Below are positions 1 through 10,690 of a stretch of 64,000 nt of DNA, piece by piece; the first letter of the stretch is position 1, and each line of letters starts with the position of its first letter. Origin of the DNA: Arachis hypogaea (taxonomy: Eukaryota; Streptophyta; Magnoliopsida; Fabales; Fabaceae); the NCBI RefSeq assembly GCF_003086295.3, contig NC_092041.1, forward strand, positions 96,311,827 through 96,375,826, read 5' to 3'. The notes below the pieces were generated by a model. The model did not search any database. It was not told the DNA's origin and worked only from the letters and a program-made list of their open reading frames with translations. The position numbers and the translations under genes are program-made.

Positions 1-1679
1 ATGAGCGGATAATTTATACGCTTTTTGGCATTGTTTTTAGTATGTTTTTAGTATGTTTTAGTCAGTTTTTATTATATTTTTATTAGTTTTTATTTAAAAT
101 TCACTTTTCTGGACTTTACTACGAGTTTGTGTGTTTTTTCTGTGATTTCAGGTATTTTCTAGCTGAAATTGAGGGACCTGAGCAAAAATCTGATTCAGAG
201 GCTGAAAAGGACTGTTGATGCGGTTGGATTCTGACCTCCCTGCACTCGAAGTGGATTTTCTGGAGCTATAGAAGCTCAATTTGTGCTCTCTCAATTGCGT
301 TGGAAAGTAGACATTTTAGGCTTTCTAGCAATATATAATAGTTCATACTTTGCTCGAGATTTGATGGCCCAAACCAGCGTTCAAAATCAGCTCAAGAATT
401 CTGGCGTTAAATGCCAGAACTGGCACAAAAGTGGGAGTTAAACGCCCAAACTGGCACAAAAGCTAGCGTTTAACTCCAAGAAAAGTCTCTACACATGAAA
501 GCTTCAATGCTCTGCCCAAGCACACACCAAGTGGGCCCAGAAGTGGATTTTTACATCATTTACTCATTTTTGTAAACCCTAAGCTACTAGTTCTCTATAA
601 ATAGGACCTTTTGCTATTGTATTTTCATCTTTGGACATCTAGTTCTTAGATCATGGGGGCTGGCCTCTTGGCCATGCCTAGATCTTGGTTCTTCTGATTT
701 CCTCTCTGGGGCCGAAGCCAATGATCACCATTATCACTTATGTATTTTCAACGGTGGAGTTTCTACACACCATAGATTAAGGTGTGGAGCTCTGTTGTAC
801 CTCGAGTATTAATGCAATTACTATTGTTCTTCTATTCAATTCAGCTTATTCTTGTTCTAAGATATTCATTTGCACCCAAGAACATGATGAATGTGATGAT
901 TATGTGATGCTCATCATCATTCTCACTTATGAACGCGTGCCTGACAACCACTTCCGTTCTACATGCAAACAAGGCTTGAATGTTTATCTCTTGGATTCCT
1001 TAATCAGAATCTTTGTGGTATAAGCTAGAATTGATGACGGCATTCTTGAGAACCCAGAAGGTCTAAACCTTGTTTGTGGTATTCTGAGTAGGATTCAGGG
1101 ATTGAATGACTGTGACGAGCTTCAAACTCGCGATTGTGGGGTGTTAGTGACAGACGCAAAAGAATCAATGGATTCTATTCCGACATGATCGAGAACCGAC
1201 AGATGAATAGCCGTGCTGTGACAGAGTGCGTTAAACATTTTCACTGAGAGGACGGGACTGTAGCCATTGACAACGGTGATGCCCAACATACAGCTTGCCA
1301 TGGAAAGGAGTAAGAAGGAATGGATGAAGACAGTAGGAAAGCAGAGAGACGGAAGGGACAAAGCATCTTTATACGCTTATCTGAAATTCTCACCAATGAA
1401 TTACATAAGTATCTCTATCTTTATTTTATGTTTTATTCATCTTTTAATTATCAATCCTCCATAACCATTTGAATCGCCCTGACTGAGATTTACAAGATGA
1501 CCATAGCTTGCTTCATACCAACAATCTCCGTGGGATCGACCCTTACTCGCGTAAGGTTTATTACTTGGACGACCCAGTGCACTTGCTGGTTAGTTGTGTG
1601 AAGTTGTGATAAAGAGTTGAGATTGCAATTGAGCATACCATGTTGATGGCGCCATTGATGATCATAATTTCGAGCACCA
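1..1679 (+). mobile_element. LTR H0: gypsy (Athila-like) LTR, same family as H
   Basis: The sequence matches the LTR at 59616-61270 almost from end to end. The window starts at the third LTR base, so only the initial TG is missing. The end at 1679 is placed where the match to the H LTR stops, just before the bases that precede the H primer site. No primer site follows, so this is either a solo LTR or the 3' LTR of an element lying to the left; the window cannot tell which. Relative to H it has about 50 extra bases near 690-745 and lacks another stretch. The next five bases, GTGTG, would be its target duplication. Confidence 0.85.
596..603 (+). promoter_or_regulatory. TATA box of LTR H0
   Basis: TATAAATA lies about a third of the way into the LTR, the expected U3/R position, followed by AGGACC. 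The H copy reads TACAAATA at 60213-60220, so this promoter element is weakened there. Confidence 0.5.
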
Positions 1680-2225
1680 GTGTGCGCACGCACAGTCCTG
1701 TGCGCACGCACACCCCCTGTTTTGCAACCTAAACTTTGTTTTCAACTGTTTCACCTTTCCAACAATGTTGTAAGCTTCTGTGACACCATTTTATGATTCT
1801 TGGGCTTAGTCTTGGGCATTAAAGCATGGAAAAGGTCCTAGGAGGTTTGGTTTGGTTTTATTCTAAAAGTTAGAGAACGGAGGTTTAGGTTTCTGGTGTA
1901 TTGATGATGGGTTTGGTTGAGGGAGAAGGAAGAGTAGTGAATCTGGTGATTCTAGCAATAAATTGAGAAACTGATGAACCAATGAGTTCAGAACGGAATA
2001 TTTAAGATATTCGTGATAGTCGTGATGAGTTAAGAACTTGGAAAGGAATGATTATGGTTAATGGATGAGTATGAGTGGAAGAATGCTATGAGCACTGGTC
2101 TCTGAGCTTGAGTATATGATTATGATATGCTTTGTGTTCCGTCGTAGGGGCTGTGGTAGTCTCCCGCCTACGTTCGGATGTGAGGCATGAAGTTGTGCTT
2201 CTCACTCATATGTGTTGCTCAAGAG

Positions 2226-2450
2226 GAAGGTGGTAGGGCACTCTCCCTCGAAACGTTTCCCTCTGAAAGGAGAAGGTGGTAGGGCACTTTCCCTTGGAAT
2301 TTTCCTCCTGATCATGGGTTTCTCTCTGATTGCAAGGTGGTAGGGCACTAACTCACGGAATCATGTGACAACCAGAGGAAGGTGGTAGGGCACGCTCCCT
2401 TGGAATATTCCCCTCTGAAAGGAAAAGGTGGTAGGGCACTCTCCCTCGGA
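2226..2450. repeat. Tandem subrepeats AAGGTGGTAGGGCACT inside the Tekay-like LTR
   Basis: The phrase AAGGTGGTAGGGCAC recurs at about 2226, 2270, 2334, 2380 and 2427, joined by variants of TCCCTCGGAA and TTTCCCTCTGAAAGGA. The spacing is irregular, about 45-65 bp. Confidence 0.7.
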
Positions 2451-3405
2451 ATTTTCCTCCTTATGCGCAATAGAGAGACTAATCCGGGAGTTGTCGACCG
2501 GATTTGCCGTCGGGTTTGGCACAATAACCGACATATGATATCACAGCCAATAGGACAGACATTCATCATATGCATCTTCTATATGCTTGCTTGCTTTGTT
2601 TACTTGAGTTTGCCTAATTGTATAACATGCTTACTTGCTTCTTGAATTACTTGCTGTAAATGAATATTATCTGTGTTTTACTTGTTTGCATTAGTTGTGT
2701 TTGTTTGGTGCTGAGGCGGTTAGGTAGGCGTTGGCAATTGGATCGCACGGAGGTTATGTTGGCGAAGGCTGTGGGATACAGCGTGTGATTAGTACTAGTT
2801 AGAATTCCCATAAGTTCAGATAACCCGGTTTATGGTTTAAGTTCCTTATGTATTTATTTATTTTGTTCTAAGCTTGAATACCCGTATGCGATGTGAAGTT
2901 CTAGGATTGCCTTCGGCATCCCAGGGCCTTACATCTTACATCATTGGGAATTGTTACCATACTGAGAACCTCTGGTTCTCATTCCATACTTTGTTGCTGT
3001 TTTTCAGATGCAGGTCGTAATCTACTTTGGTGGGATTGCGGATTTGGTGACAGAGCAGAGTATGGTTCCTCCTTGGTTTAATTTATTTTAATTTGTTATA
3101 GTTACTCTCACATCTCTATGTGTTTTATCTTTATGGCCTTAGAGGCTTACTTGAGAGATAGGTTGTATAAGCAGTTTTAAATTCTAAAACTCTGTATATC
3201 TCTATTTGTAACTAGTCAGCTTAAACTCTGCAAGCTGCGACTAGTTCTCTATGATTATTATATTCTTATACTTATATATGTTTTATTCCCTTATACCTAT
3301 ACTTTGTACCTTATGTGTTAGCTTCATGTGAACGTCTCATGCTTTTGTAATTCTGTAATTTGAGCTTAATCCTTCATCAGGCTTCTAGAATATATTATTC
3401 CCTTC

Positions 3406-3408
<3 letters not shown>

Positions 3409-3454
<46 letters not shown>
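3409..3454. repeat. (AT)n microsatellite
   Basis: About 20 uninterrupted AT units lie within the Tekay-like LTR, just left of the Tat insertion point. Confidence 0.95.
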
Positions 3455-3458
<4 letters not shown>

Positions 3459-3463
3459 AAGCC

Positions 3464-3997
3464 TGTTTCGAGGGTTACCTGAAACTGTAGGTCAATCTCG
3501 GATGAGATCTTCTATACTGATTAGAGATGACGTGTCCGGCTTGTGCGTGGCGACCGGAGCTGTCATGTCTGACTTGTTGGACTGGCAATGTAGCTGATCC
3601 TTCATCACCAGAGGGTGGTGGTATCTGCAAGGGACTCCGATGCTTAAGTTAGCAAGGGTATTAAGCAGGTGTTTAGTAGAATCAGAGTATGAGTTATACC
3701 TGGGTGCTCCAGTATATTTATAATGGTGTAGAGTGACCTTTTTAGATAAGATAAGTTAGTTATCTTATCTTTATCTTTCAAGTGAGGTCATCTTATCTTC
3801 AAGGGAACCGCCTTTCTCTTTGTAGGCTTGGGCTGCCTTAGGTTTTAGGGCGCGGTCCTCCATTTGGGCCCGTTTTTGGGCTTTCCTGGTGATTTGGCCG
3901 AGCTCTTTGAGAAGAGGTCGGGTAGTCTGACCCGAAGAGGTCGGTCGCCTTGTCGCTAATCATGTCGGGTCGGTCAGCTCGACCCAGGGTATGAACA
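3464..3997 (-). repeat. LTR of X (outer 3' LTR)
   Basis: A 534-bp LTR starting TGTTTCGAGG and ending TATGAACA on the plus strand. It is preceded by AAGCC, which also follows the LTR ending at 17675. A plus-strand TATTTATA (TATAAATA on the minus strand) near 3714 is the likely promoter box. Confidence 0.85.
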
Positions 3998-4091
3998 GTG
4001 CCCCTGCTCGAGCTCGGTCTTTTCTATTGAGGTCGAGTCTTAGTCTTGAGACTTCGGACCTTCTTTGGATGAAGCCGAACTCGAGCATTAA
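3998..4091 (-). other. 94-bp stub of X internal 3' end with polypurine tract
   Basis: The sequence is homologous to what follows the LTRs at 4630 and 7207, but is cut after 94 bp by the next LTR. On the minus strand its junction with the LTR reads GAGCAGGGGCAC, a normal purine-rich primer site for plus-strand synthesis. Equivalent tracts are at 4630-4644 and 7207-7221. Confidence 0.75.
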
Positions 4092-4629
4092 TGTTCCGAG
4101 GGTTACCTGAAACTGTAGGTCGATCTCGGATGAGATCTTCTGTACTGATCGGAGATGACGTGTCCGGCTTGTGCGTGGCGGCCGGAGCTGTCATGTCCGA
4201 CTTGTTGGACTGGCAATGCAGCTGATCCTTCGTCACCAGAGGGTGGTAGTACCTGCAAGGGACTCCGATGCTTAAGTTAGCAAGGGTATTAAGCAGGTTT
4301 TTAGTAGAATCAGAGTATGAGTTATACCTGTGTGCTCTAGTGTATTTATAATGGTGTAGAGCGACCTCTTTAGAAAAGATAAGTTAGTTATCTTATATTA
4401 TCTTTATCTTTCAAGTGAGGTCATCTTATCTTCAAGGGAACCGCCCTTCTCTCTGTAGGCTTTGGCTGCCTTAGGTTTTGGGGTGCAGTCCTCCATTTGG
4501 GCCCTTTTTTGGGCTTTTCAGGTGATTTGGCCAAGCTCTTTGAGAAGAGGTCGGGTAGTCTGACCTAAAGAGGTCGGTCACCTTGTCGCTAATCATCCTG
4601 GGTCAGTCAGCTCGACCCAGGTATGAACA
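4092..4629 (-). repeat. LTR of Y (3' LTR, inserted in X)
   Basis: A 538-bp LTR, TGTTCCGAGG to TATGAACA. Its internal sequence continues rightward from 4630. The five bases to its left are ATTAA; no matching right-hand duplication exists because the other end of Y is gone. Confidence 0.85.
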
Positions 4630-5052
4630 GTTCCCCTGCTCGAGCTCGGTCATTTCTATTGAGGTTGAGTCTTAGTCTTGAGACTTCGGACCTTCTTTGG
4701 ATGATGTTGAACTCGAACATTTTGTCAACTTCTTTTGTAGGATTTTCTTCTTTTTTTTTTGAATGCGAAACGTTTTGTTTCTTAAAAGCGCGCGTTCTTA
4801 CACTAGCGCTTTGACTTTGGGAATGTGTGAGGGTTTTAATACCCTCATAAATTCGATTTCAATGCCCCATTTCTCTTGGCTTTTATTTCGAATTTGATAC
4901 TTGAGAGACGGTTTTCTTCTTTCTGTAACTTCCCCTCTTTTTCCCTGTTATTCTCTGTGATGCTTTGTCTTGATTTTTCGTTGGTGTTTTGCTTTGAGGG
5001 ACGACTTTCATCGCTCCGTCTTTCAGTGTTTGTCGTCTCCTTCCTGCTACAG

Positions 5053-5730
5053 GTGAGCCTTCTTTCTCTTCTCTTTTTTGCATTGTTCTTGTTTTATATC
5101 CGATTTTGAGAAATTTTTGATCTTTACTTTAGAAAGTTTGAATCTTTCTTTACTTGCTTGTGGCTGATCGTTTTTGCAATGTGCACCATATTAGGGCTTC
5201 TTCAATTTGTATGACCTTTCGTCGTTTTTTTTTTATAGTTGATGCTCTTAGGGCTTTGAATGTTGTTACTGCTTCTAATTGTGCCCTCTGATTTGAAACG
5301 AACTTGCTTGATTCTGAGAAAGATTGCGTTTTTGATCATTTTCCACTTGGCATGCTTGATGTTGATAATTCCACTTGCTGATAGACTGTTGTTTGATGAT
5401 CTTTTAGATGACATTTTTATGATTGTCTTTATTTTTTTTCGAAGTGTTGTCGTTTGAAGGAGGGTTTTTTCCCGTTTGAGAGATGCCAAGATGTAGACTT
5501 TGAAAATTTTCCTGAGTCCTTATTCCTTTGCTGCCTCCAAAGGATGCCCCTGGATCTTTTGGCATAAGTCCTGGGATTTCCTTTTGTTTGCTATACCTGA
5601 CTTCTTATCATTTGCATGCTTTTATTCTGAGTTGTATCTATTTATGCCTGAGCTGCTCTTCATTGACTTGCCCGAGTGTTTGATTAGTACTTCGAGTAGT
5701 TTTAGTAATCCATCTTTTCTTTGATTGTAG
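5053..5730 (+). other. Predicted 5'-leader intron of the Y antisense gene
   Basis: Donor CAG/GTGAGC and acceptor TTGATTGTAG flank 678 bp of T-rich sequence, ending 12 bases before the antisense ATG at 5743. The Z copy has an equivalent donor CAG/GTTAGT at 7676 and acceptor CTTGTAG ending at 8246 (571 bp). Conserved position in two diverged copies supports real splicing; no transcript evidence is available here. Confidence 0.5.
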
Positions 5731-5742
5731 GACTAGTTGGCC

Positions 5743-6535
5743 ATGTCTTCTCGCAAAAATATTGTAGAGACGTCTTTTAAAGTTCTTGAGGGGATGTCTA
5801 ATTGGTTGGACTCCCTTGTCTTAATGTGTGTTTCTATGGTGAATGCTGAGTTTTGTGTAGAGCTGAGAAAACATCATAGGGTTTGTGGTAGCGGTGCCCA
5901 GGAGAGGGATTATGAGCTTGTAGCGCCTGACTCTGATGAGAGGGTTTATTTTCCAACCTCGGTCGAGGGGGAGCGTCCCTTCTTCTATGCCTATGAATAT
6001 TTCTTTAGCCAATTGAACATTACTTTTCCCTTTACTGCTTTTGAGACCGATTTGTTGTGGTCGTGTAATGTTGCCCCATCCCAGATCCATCCGAATTCTT
6101 GGGGTTTTGTCAAGATCATTCAGCTGTTTTGTCAAGAGTTATGCGTCAAACCTTCTCAGACTCTTTTCCTCTATCTATTTATTTCGGCCAAGCCCAGGAC
6201 TACTTCCAAAAAGAAAGCTTCTTGGGTTTCTTTTAGATCTGCCCAAGGACATAGAGTTTTTGCCATGTACGATGAGTCCTTTAAGGACTTTAAGAACTAT
6301 TTCTTTAAAGTTCGAGCTGTTGAGGGGGCCCGCCCCTTTTTTCTTGACGAGAATGATGAGCCTGCTTTTCCTCTGGAATGGAAAAAGAATGTGACAGTGT
6401 CTCGTTATACATGGGAGATGCTCGATGAGGTTGAGTGGGCTTTTGTAATTGTTCTTGAAGATATATGGGGGGAACCTCCCCACCTTTATACCAAAAGGTT
6501 TCTAGGGGACCCATCCCTGGTCCGAACTGCGTTGG
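5743..6535 (+). CDS. Antisense-gene exon of Y (Transposase_28-like), intact
   Basis: The gene lies on the strand opposite to the retrotransposon, between pol and the 3' LTR, as in Tat elements such as Grande (gene23) and Retand. The protein resembles the plant family called putative gypsy type transposon (Transposase_28, PF04195); its biochemical role is unknown and the name does not show a transposase activity. I start at ATG 5743 because the Z copy starts at the same place, just after a matching splice acceptor. The frame is open for 264 codons and then meets a donor (TTGG/GTACTG) at 6536. Stop-free reading through the intron would end at 6546. Conserved stretches include FFYAYEYFFSQLN and GARPFFLDENDEP. 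The second exon starts at 6629 and is cut off at 6659 by LTR Z, so the complete gene is broken. Confidence 0.6.
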
Positions 6536-6628
6536 GTACTGTTTGACTTGTTTTTATTCTTGTTTCTAGCTTTGCTTCCTCTTATTTTGCGTTTGTAACC
6601 CATTACTGTGGTTGATTCTATTTTTCAG
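6536..6628 (+). other. Predicted phase-1 intron of the Y antisense gene
   Basis: A 93-bp interval begins GTACTG and ends TATTTTTCAG. Splicing gives a split Glu codon followed by Met-Ser-Lys. The Z copy has the same phase and junction at 9053-9136 (84 bp). Confidence 0.55.
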
Positions 6629-6659
6629 AGATGTCTAAAAATAATGACTCTATGAGGGC
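6629..6659 (+). pseudogene. Truncated second exon of the Y antisense gene
   Basis: Only about ten codons (EMSKNNDSMRA) remain before the Z LTR begins at 6660. The corresponding Z exon continues for about 300 codons. Confidence 0.6.
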
Positions 6660-7206
6660 TGTTCCGAGGGTTACCTGAAACTGTAAGTCAATCTCGGTCG
6701 AGATCTTCTGTGTTGGTCGGAGCCGACGTGTCCAGTAGGTGTATAACGGCCGGAGCTGGTGTATCCGACTTGTTGGACTTGGTGATGGTACTGATCTTTC
6801 GTCCCCGGAGGGTGGGGAGTACCTGCAAGGGACTCCGATGCTTAAGTTAGCAAGGGTATTAAGCAGGTATTGAGTAGAATCAGAATATGAGTTATACCTG
6901 GGTGCTCTAGTGTATTTATAATGGTGAGATGTGGCCTCCTGTGGATAAGATAAGTTAGTTATCTTATCTTATCTTTATCTTATCTTCAAGTGAGGTCATC
7001 TTATCATCAAGGGAACCGCCCTTCTCTTGTAGGCTTGGGCTGCCTTAGGATCTGGGGTGTGTTCCTCTATTTGGGCCCTTTGTTTGGGCTTTCTCGTGAC
7101 TTTGGCAGAGCTCTTTGAGAAGAGGTCGAATTGTCCTGACCTGAAGAGGTCGGTCGCTTTGTCTGTAGAACATCCCGGTCGGATAACTCGACCCATGATA
7201 TGAACA
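6660..7206 (-). repeat. LTR of Z (3' LTR, inserted in Y)
   Basis: A 547-bp LTR of the same family, TGTTCCGAGG to TATGAACA, but clearly more diverged from the LTRs at 3464, 4092 and 17137 than those are from each other. It sits in the second exon of the Y antisense gene. Left flank is GGGCT; no right-hand duplicate was found. Confidence 0.85.
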
Positions 7207-8260
7207 GTGCCCCTGCTTGAGTTCGGTCTTCTTTTTGAGGTCGAGTCCTTGACTTCGGTCTTTCTTTGGTGAAGCCGAACTCAGGCATTTTGTTGATTTC
7301 TTTTGTAGCAGCTTTGAATGTAGAACGTTTCTTCTAAAAGACGCGCTCTGTTATATCGGCACTTTTCGGGAACGTGCGAGGGTTTAATGCTTTCTTTTAA
7401 TTTGAGCATTAATTGCCCCGTTTCCCTTTGGATCTTTACTTTGATTTTGAAAACCCAGAAACAGTTTCTCTCCTTTAGCCTTTTCGTAACTTCTTTTCTC
7501 TGCTCTCTTTGCTTTCTGTTCTTTCATTTGCGCTTCTGCTTTCTTTTGGAGTTTTTGTAGTTTTCGTGTTTTCTCTTCTGCGACATTGCTCTTGTTCGCG
7601 TTTTTGCTTTGTGAGAGGGCGTCCCAGATTTCATCTTCCATCTACAATTTCTTTGAAGCTTGCTGTTCTTTCCAGGTTAGTACTGGCTTTCTTGTAGCTT
7701 CGTTTTCAATTTTCGGTGAAGCTTTGATTTTGCATGTTTGAAAGTTTGAATCTTTTCGTGGTCTTGTATTTGCTTGACATGTTTTTCCCATCTTTCCTTT
7801 ATGCATTCTCTTGGCTTTTCCGTTGAGGCTTTCTAGGGTTTTATTGTCGCTTATGGTTTTTTCCTGCCTGATACTTGATAAAAATCTGCATCTGTTCCTC
7901 GCTTTGTTTGGAGATTTGCTTTTTGTCTGTTCTTGAAAAAGGTTACATTTTTAATGATCTCTGCTTGGCGTGTTTGGTAGAATGTGACGATTTTTTGTTT
8001 TTCTCCTTGAAGAAAGGTGTTTGCTGTTTTTTGAATTTCTTTTTGAGACATGCTGGGATGTAAGCTTGTAGATTGATTTCTGGAAACCTTGCTTTGTTAC
8101 TGCCTCCAAAGGATGTCCCAGGACTTTGGTTTGAGTCTTGGGGTTTTCCTTTTCTTTGTTTCATCGCCTGAGAAGTATTGACCGAGTTGTTTTCTCCCTT
8201 TGTCCGAGATGTTTGTAGTAACCCCATCTTCTTTTCTTACTTGTAGGATTAGTTGGCCTC

Positions 8261-9052
8261 ATGTCTTCTCGCAATAACGTTGTAGAGATGTCTTCTAGAG
8301 TTCCCGAGGGGATGTCCGATTGGCTGGACTCCCTTGTTTTGTTGTGTGTTTCTGTTGTGGATGCTGAGTTTTGCACAGAGCTGAGGAAGTGCCATAGGAT
8401 TTGTGGTAACAATGCCCGTGAGGAGGATTTTGAGCTTGTTGCTCCTGATTCTAACGAGAGAGTTTGTTTTCTGACTTCCGTTGAGGGAGAGCGTCCCTTC
8501 TTTTATGCTTATGAATACTTCTTCAGTCAGTTGAACGTTACTTTTTCTTTTACTGCTTTCGAGACCAACCTGTTGTGGTCGTGTAACATTGCCCCATCCC
8601 AGCTTCACCCAAATTCCTGGGGTTTTTTTTTTTAATTTTTTAGCTTCTCTGCCGAGAATTAGATGTAACACCCTATCAAACTCTTTTCCTTTACTTGTTT
8701 GTTTCCGCCAAGCCTGGCGGTTCTTCAAAAAAGAAAGCTTCCTGGGTTTCCTTCAGGTCCGCCCAGGGCCATAAAGTTTTTGCTATGTATGACGAGTCCT
8801 TTAAGGACTTCAAGAATTACTTTTTTAATGTTCGTGTTGTCGAGGGGGCCCGCCCCTTTTTTCTTGATGAAAATGATGAGCCTTCTTTCCCTCTAGAGTG
8901 GCAGAAGGATGTAAGAGTGTCTCGCTATACCTGGGAGATGCTTGATGATGTTGAGTGTGCCTTTGTTGTTCTTGAGGATCTCTGAGGGAAACCACCCCAT
9001 CTTGATACAAAAAGGTTTTTGAATGACCTGTCCTTGGTTCGGACTGTTTTAG
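8261..9052 (+). pseudogene. Antisense-gene exon of Z (Transposase_28-like), disrupted
   Basis: The sequence is a diverged copy of the exon at 5743-6535, with the same ATG, the same order of conserved segments and the same phase-1 donor at 9053. Two lesions are visible: a frameshift in a run of eleven T at 8623-8633, and a stop codon (TGA near 8983) where Y has Trp. A 5' leader intron is predicted at 7676-8246. Thus Z has a damaged first coding exon but a long second exon, the reverse of Y. Confidence 0.65.
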
Positions 9053-9136
9053 GTACTTGTCTGACTTGTTTCTATACTTGTTTCCCCCTTTTTTTGGATT
9101 TGTAACTCTTTATTGTGGCTGATTTTGTATTTGCAG

Positions 9137-10059
9137 AAATGTCAAAGAACAATGACTCCATGAAGGCCTTTAAAAGGGCAAAGAAGGCAACTATTGCTCT
9201 GAACATCTCGGCTAAAGTGGCCGGAGAGGGATCTTCTCAAGTTCCAGTGAAGCCTCCTGTGCCGAGTTCTCCCGGGCCGAGGAAAGCAATTCCTACTCCT
9301 TGGTTTCGTCAGGTCGATCCTCCACAGACTTCTGCCGTTGCTTCTGGTGCTCCTCCTTTAAAAAAGCAAAAAACATCCGAGCCCTTTAACCTGGATGCCC
9401 CGGATTTTGATGCTATCGAGTTTTTTGACCAGCAAATTGCCCCCTATGGTGGGCTTTCTATGGATGACGTGTCTCTTCTTCAGCATCTGGATTTTATCAC
9501 CAAAAGTAGTGTGAAAATGGCTCATATGGGTGCGGTTATTTTCCGAACAGTTCAGGGGATCCCGATTCATGCCACAAAATCCTTCATGGAGGAGGCCAAA
9601 TCAGAATTTGATCGGATCAAGGGTCTGAAGGATGAGTTGGAGGTGATGTTGGCGAAGGTAGAGAAGGAGCTGGAGGGTGAGAAGGCCAGCTCTATTGCCT
9701 TGGCTGCTTCTTTGAAGTTGGCTGAGGACATGGCACTGAAGCATAAGGATAGCTATGTCTCAGCTTATAGGGAATTAATGCATCTTTGGGATGATTTGGA
9801 AACTGCTTGGGTTAATTATGCTGAGCTTCAGGGTAACCTTGTGGGCAGCGTAACTGCCGCCTCCGAGAATCTGATGGAGCAGTTCCGGATTGTTGCTCCT
9901 GATGCCGACTTGACTCTCGTCAGCCTGGACAATGTTGTGAGGGATGGTAAGATTGTCCCTGATAACCAAGATGATGATGATGCTGACCCTCCCCCAGTGC
10001 CTTCTCTTAAAGTGTCGACCTCCTCGGTTCCTCCCGTTACGTTCGATCCGGATTGCTAG
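9137..10059 (+). CDS. Second exon of the Z antisense gene (coiled-coil protein)
   Basis: The region opens after acceptor TTTGCAG (ends 9136) and runs without a stop to TAG 10057-10059, about 306 codons. The N-terminal 100 residues are basic and Pro/Ser-rich (KRAKKATIALN, PPVPSSPGPRKA) and could be disordered. A central Glu/Lys/Leu-rich stretch (EEAKSEFDRIKGLKDELEVM, continuing about 60 residues) looks like a coiled coil. The tail is acidic (NQDDDDADPPP). Proteins of this layout, an N-terminal conserved domain followed by a coiled coil, are common in antisense genes of plant gypsy elements. Function is unknown; DNA or RNA binding by the basic segment is only a guess. The upstream exon is damaged, so a full-length product is unlikely. 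Confidence 0.55.
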
Positions 10060-10690
10060 ATTCTGAACCGGGATGATGGAACTGTAGATGCTGTGCCTAT
10101 TCAGACTTGCCCTTCTTCTCCCCGTACTGATGCTGCTGGGAAGGCTCCAGATCTTGGTTGACCTCCTTTTTTAAGTATTTGTGTAAATAGCCCGGTTTGT
10201 GGGCTTTGAACTCTTTTTTTTGTAAATGATGCTTTGTTGACTGTTGATACTCCAGTTGCTATTTTTAGCAACTTTATTTTGAAAAACAAAATGGTTTCTC
10301 TGGCTCTTAGGGTTGGCTTCAAGTGGCCTGTTGAGTCTTTGTTTTACGATAACTGCGATATGCTTGCTTGCAGCTTTCTTTATCATTTACCTGGGATTTT
10401 TAGAGTTATTTTTTATCCATCCTCTTTTGATCGCTTTTGTGGCGAGGTCAAGGTCTATCGGGTCGAATTATCTCCCCTCTGTTGGTTGATCTTCTCAATT
10501 GATCTTTTCGAGCAACCCCTTGGGATTACTTTTTATAACTTTTTGTAGCTTTAGTCTGACTTCTTCATGTCGGTCCCCGTTTCGTTACTAGGTGATCCTT
10601 TTTTCTTAGATCTTGTTCAGATCTCTTTTGAGGTTTTACCTTTCGTAACTTTATCTTTTTCGGGCCGACTTCGTCATATCGGACACTGTC
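10060..10690. other. Non-coding 3' region after the antisense gene
   Basis: T-rich sequence with no recognisable gene lies between the antisense stop and the tandem repeat. It contains decayed versions of phrases found in the 107-bp repeat (GACTTCGT, GGTCTCTTT). Confidence 0.5.

Larger units (their letters stand above)
1680..3463 (-). mobile_element. Tekay/Del-like LTR, left part
   Basis: Read on the minus strand, this is the body and 3' part of an LTR whose 5' end, TGTAACACCC, is at 17755. The two parts were separated by the Tat composite: AAGCC occurs on both sides of that insertion (3459-3463 and 17676-17680). TGTAACACCC starts and the following layout resemble Tekay/Del chromovirus LTRs known from legumes; this is recognition by resemblance. 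The left boundary is unclear because H0 abuts it. No coding region of this element is present. Confidence 0.6.

Noticed and set aside
784..1023. A 79-codon frame in LTR H0 with an equal-length counterpart at 60386-60625
   Set aside because: It begins at a non-ATG codon and lies in LTR sequence. Both copies are repeats of one LTR, so shared length is weak evidence, and no domain is recognisable.
5821..6135. Minus-strand frames opposite the antisense-gene exons (also 8249-8728)
   Set aside because: They are shadows of the plus-strand exons; the plus frame has the conserved start, domain and splice sites.
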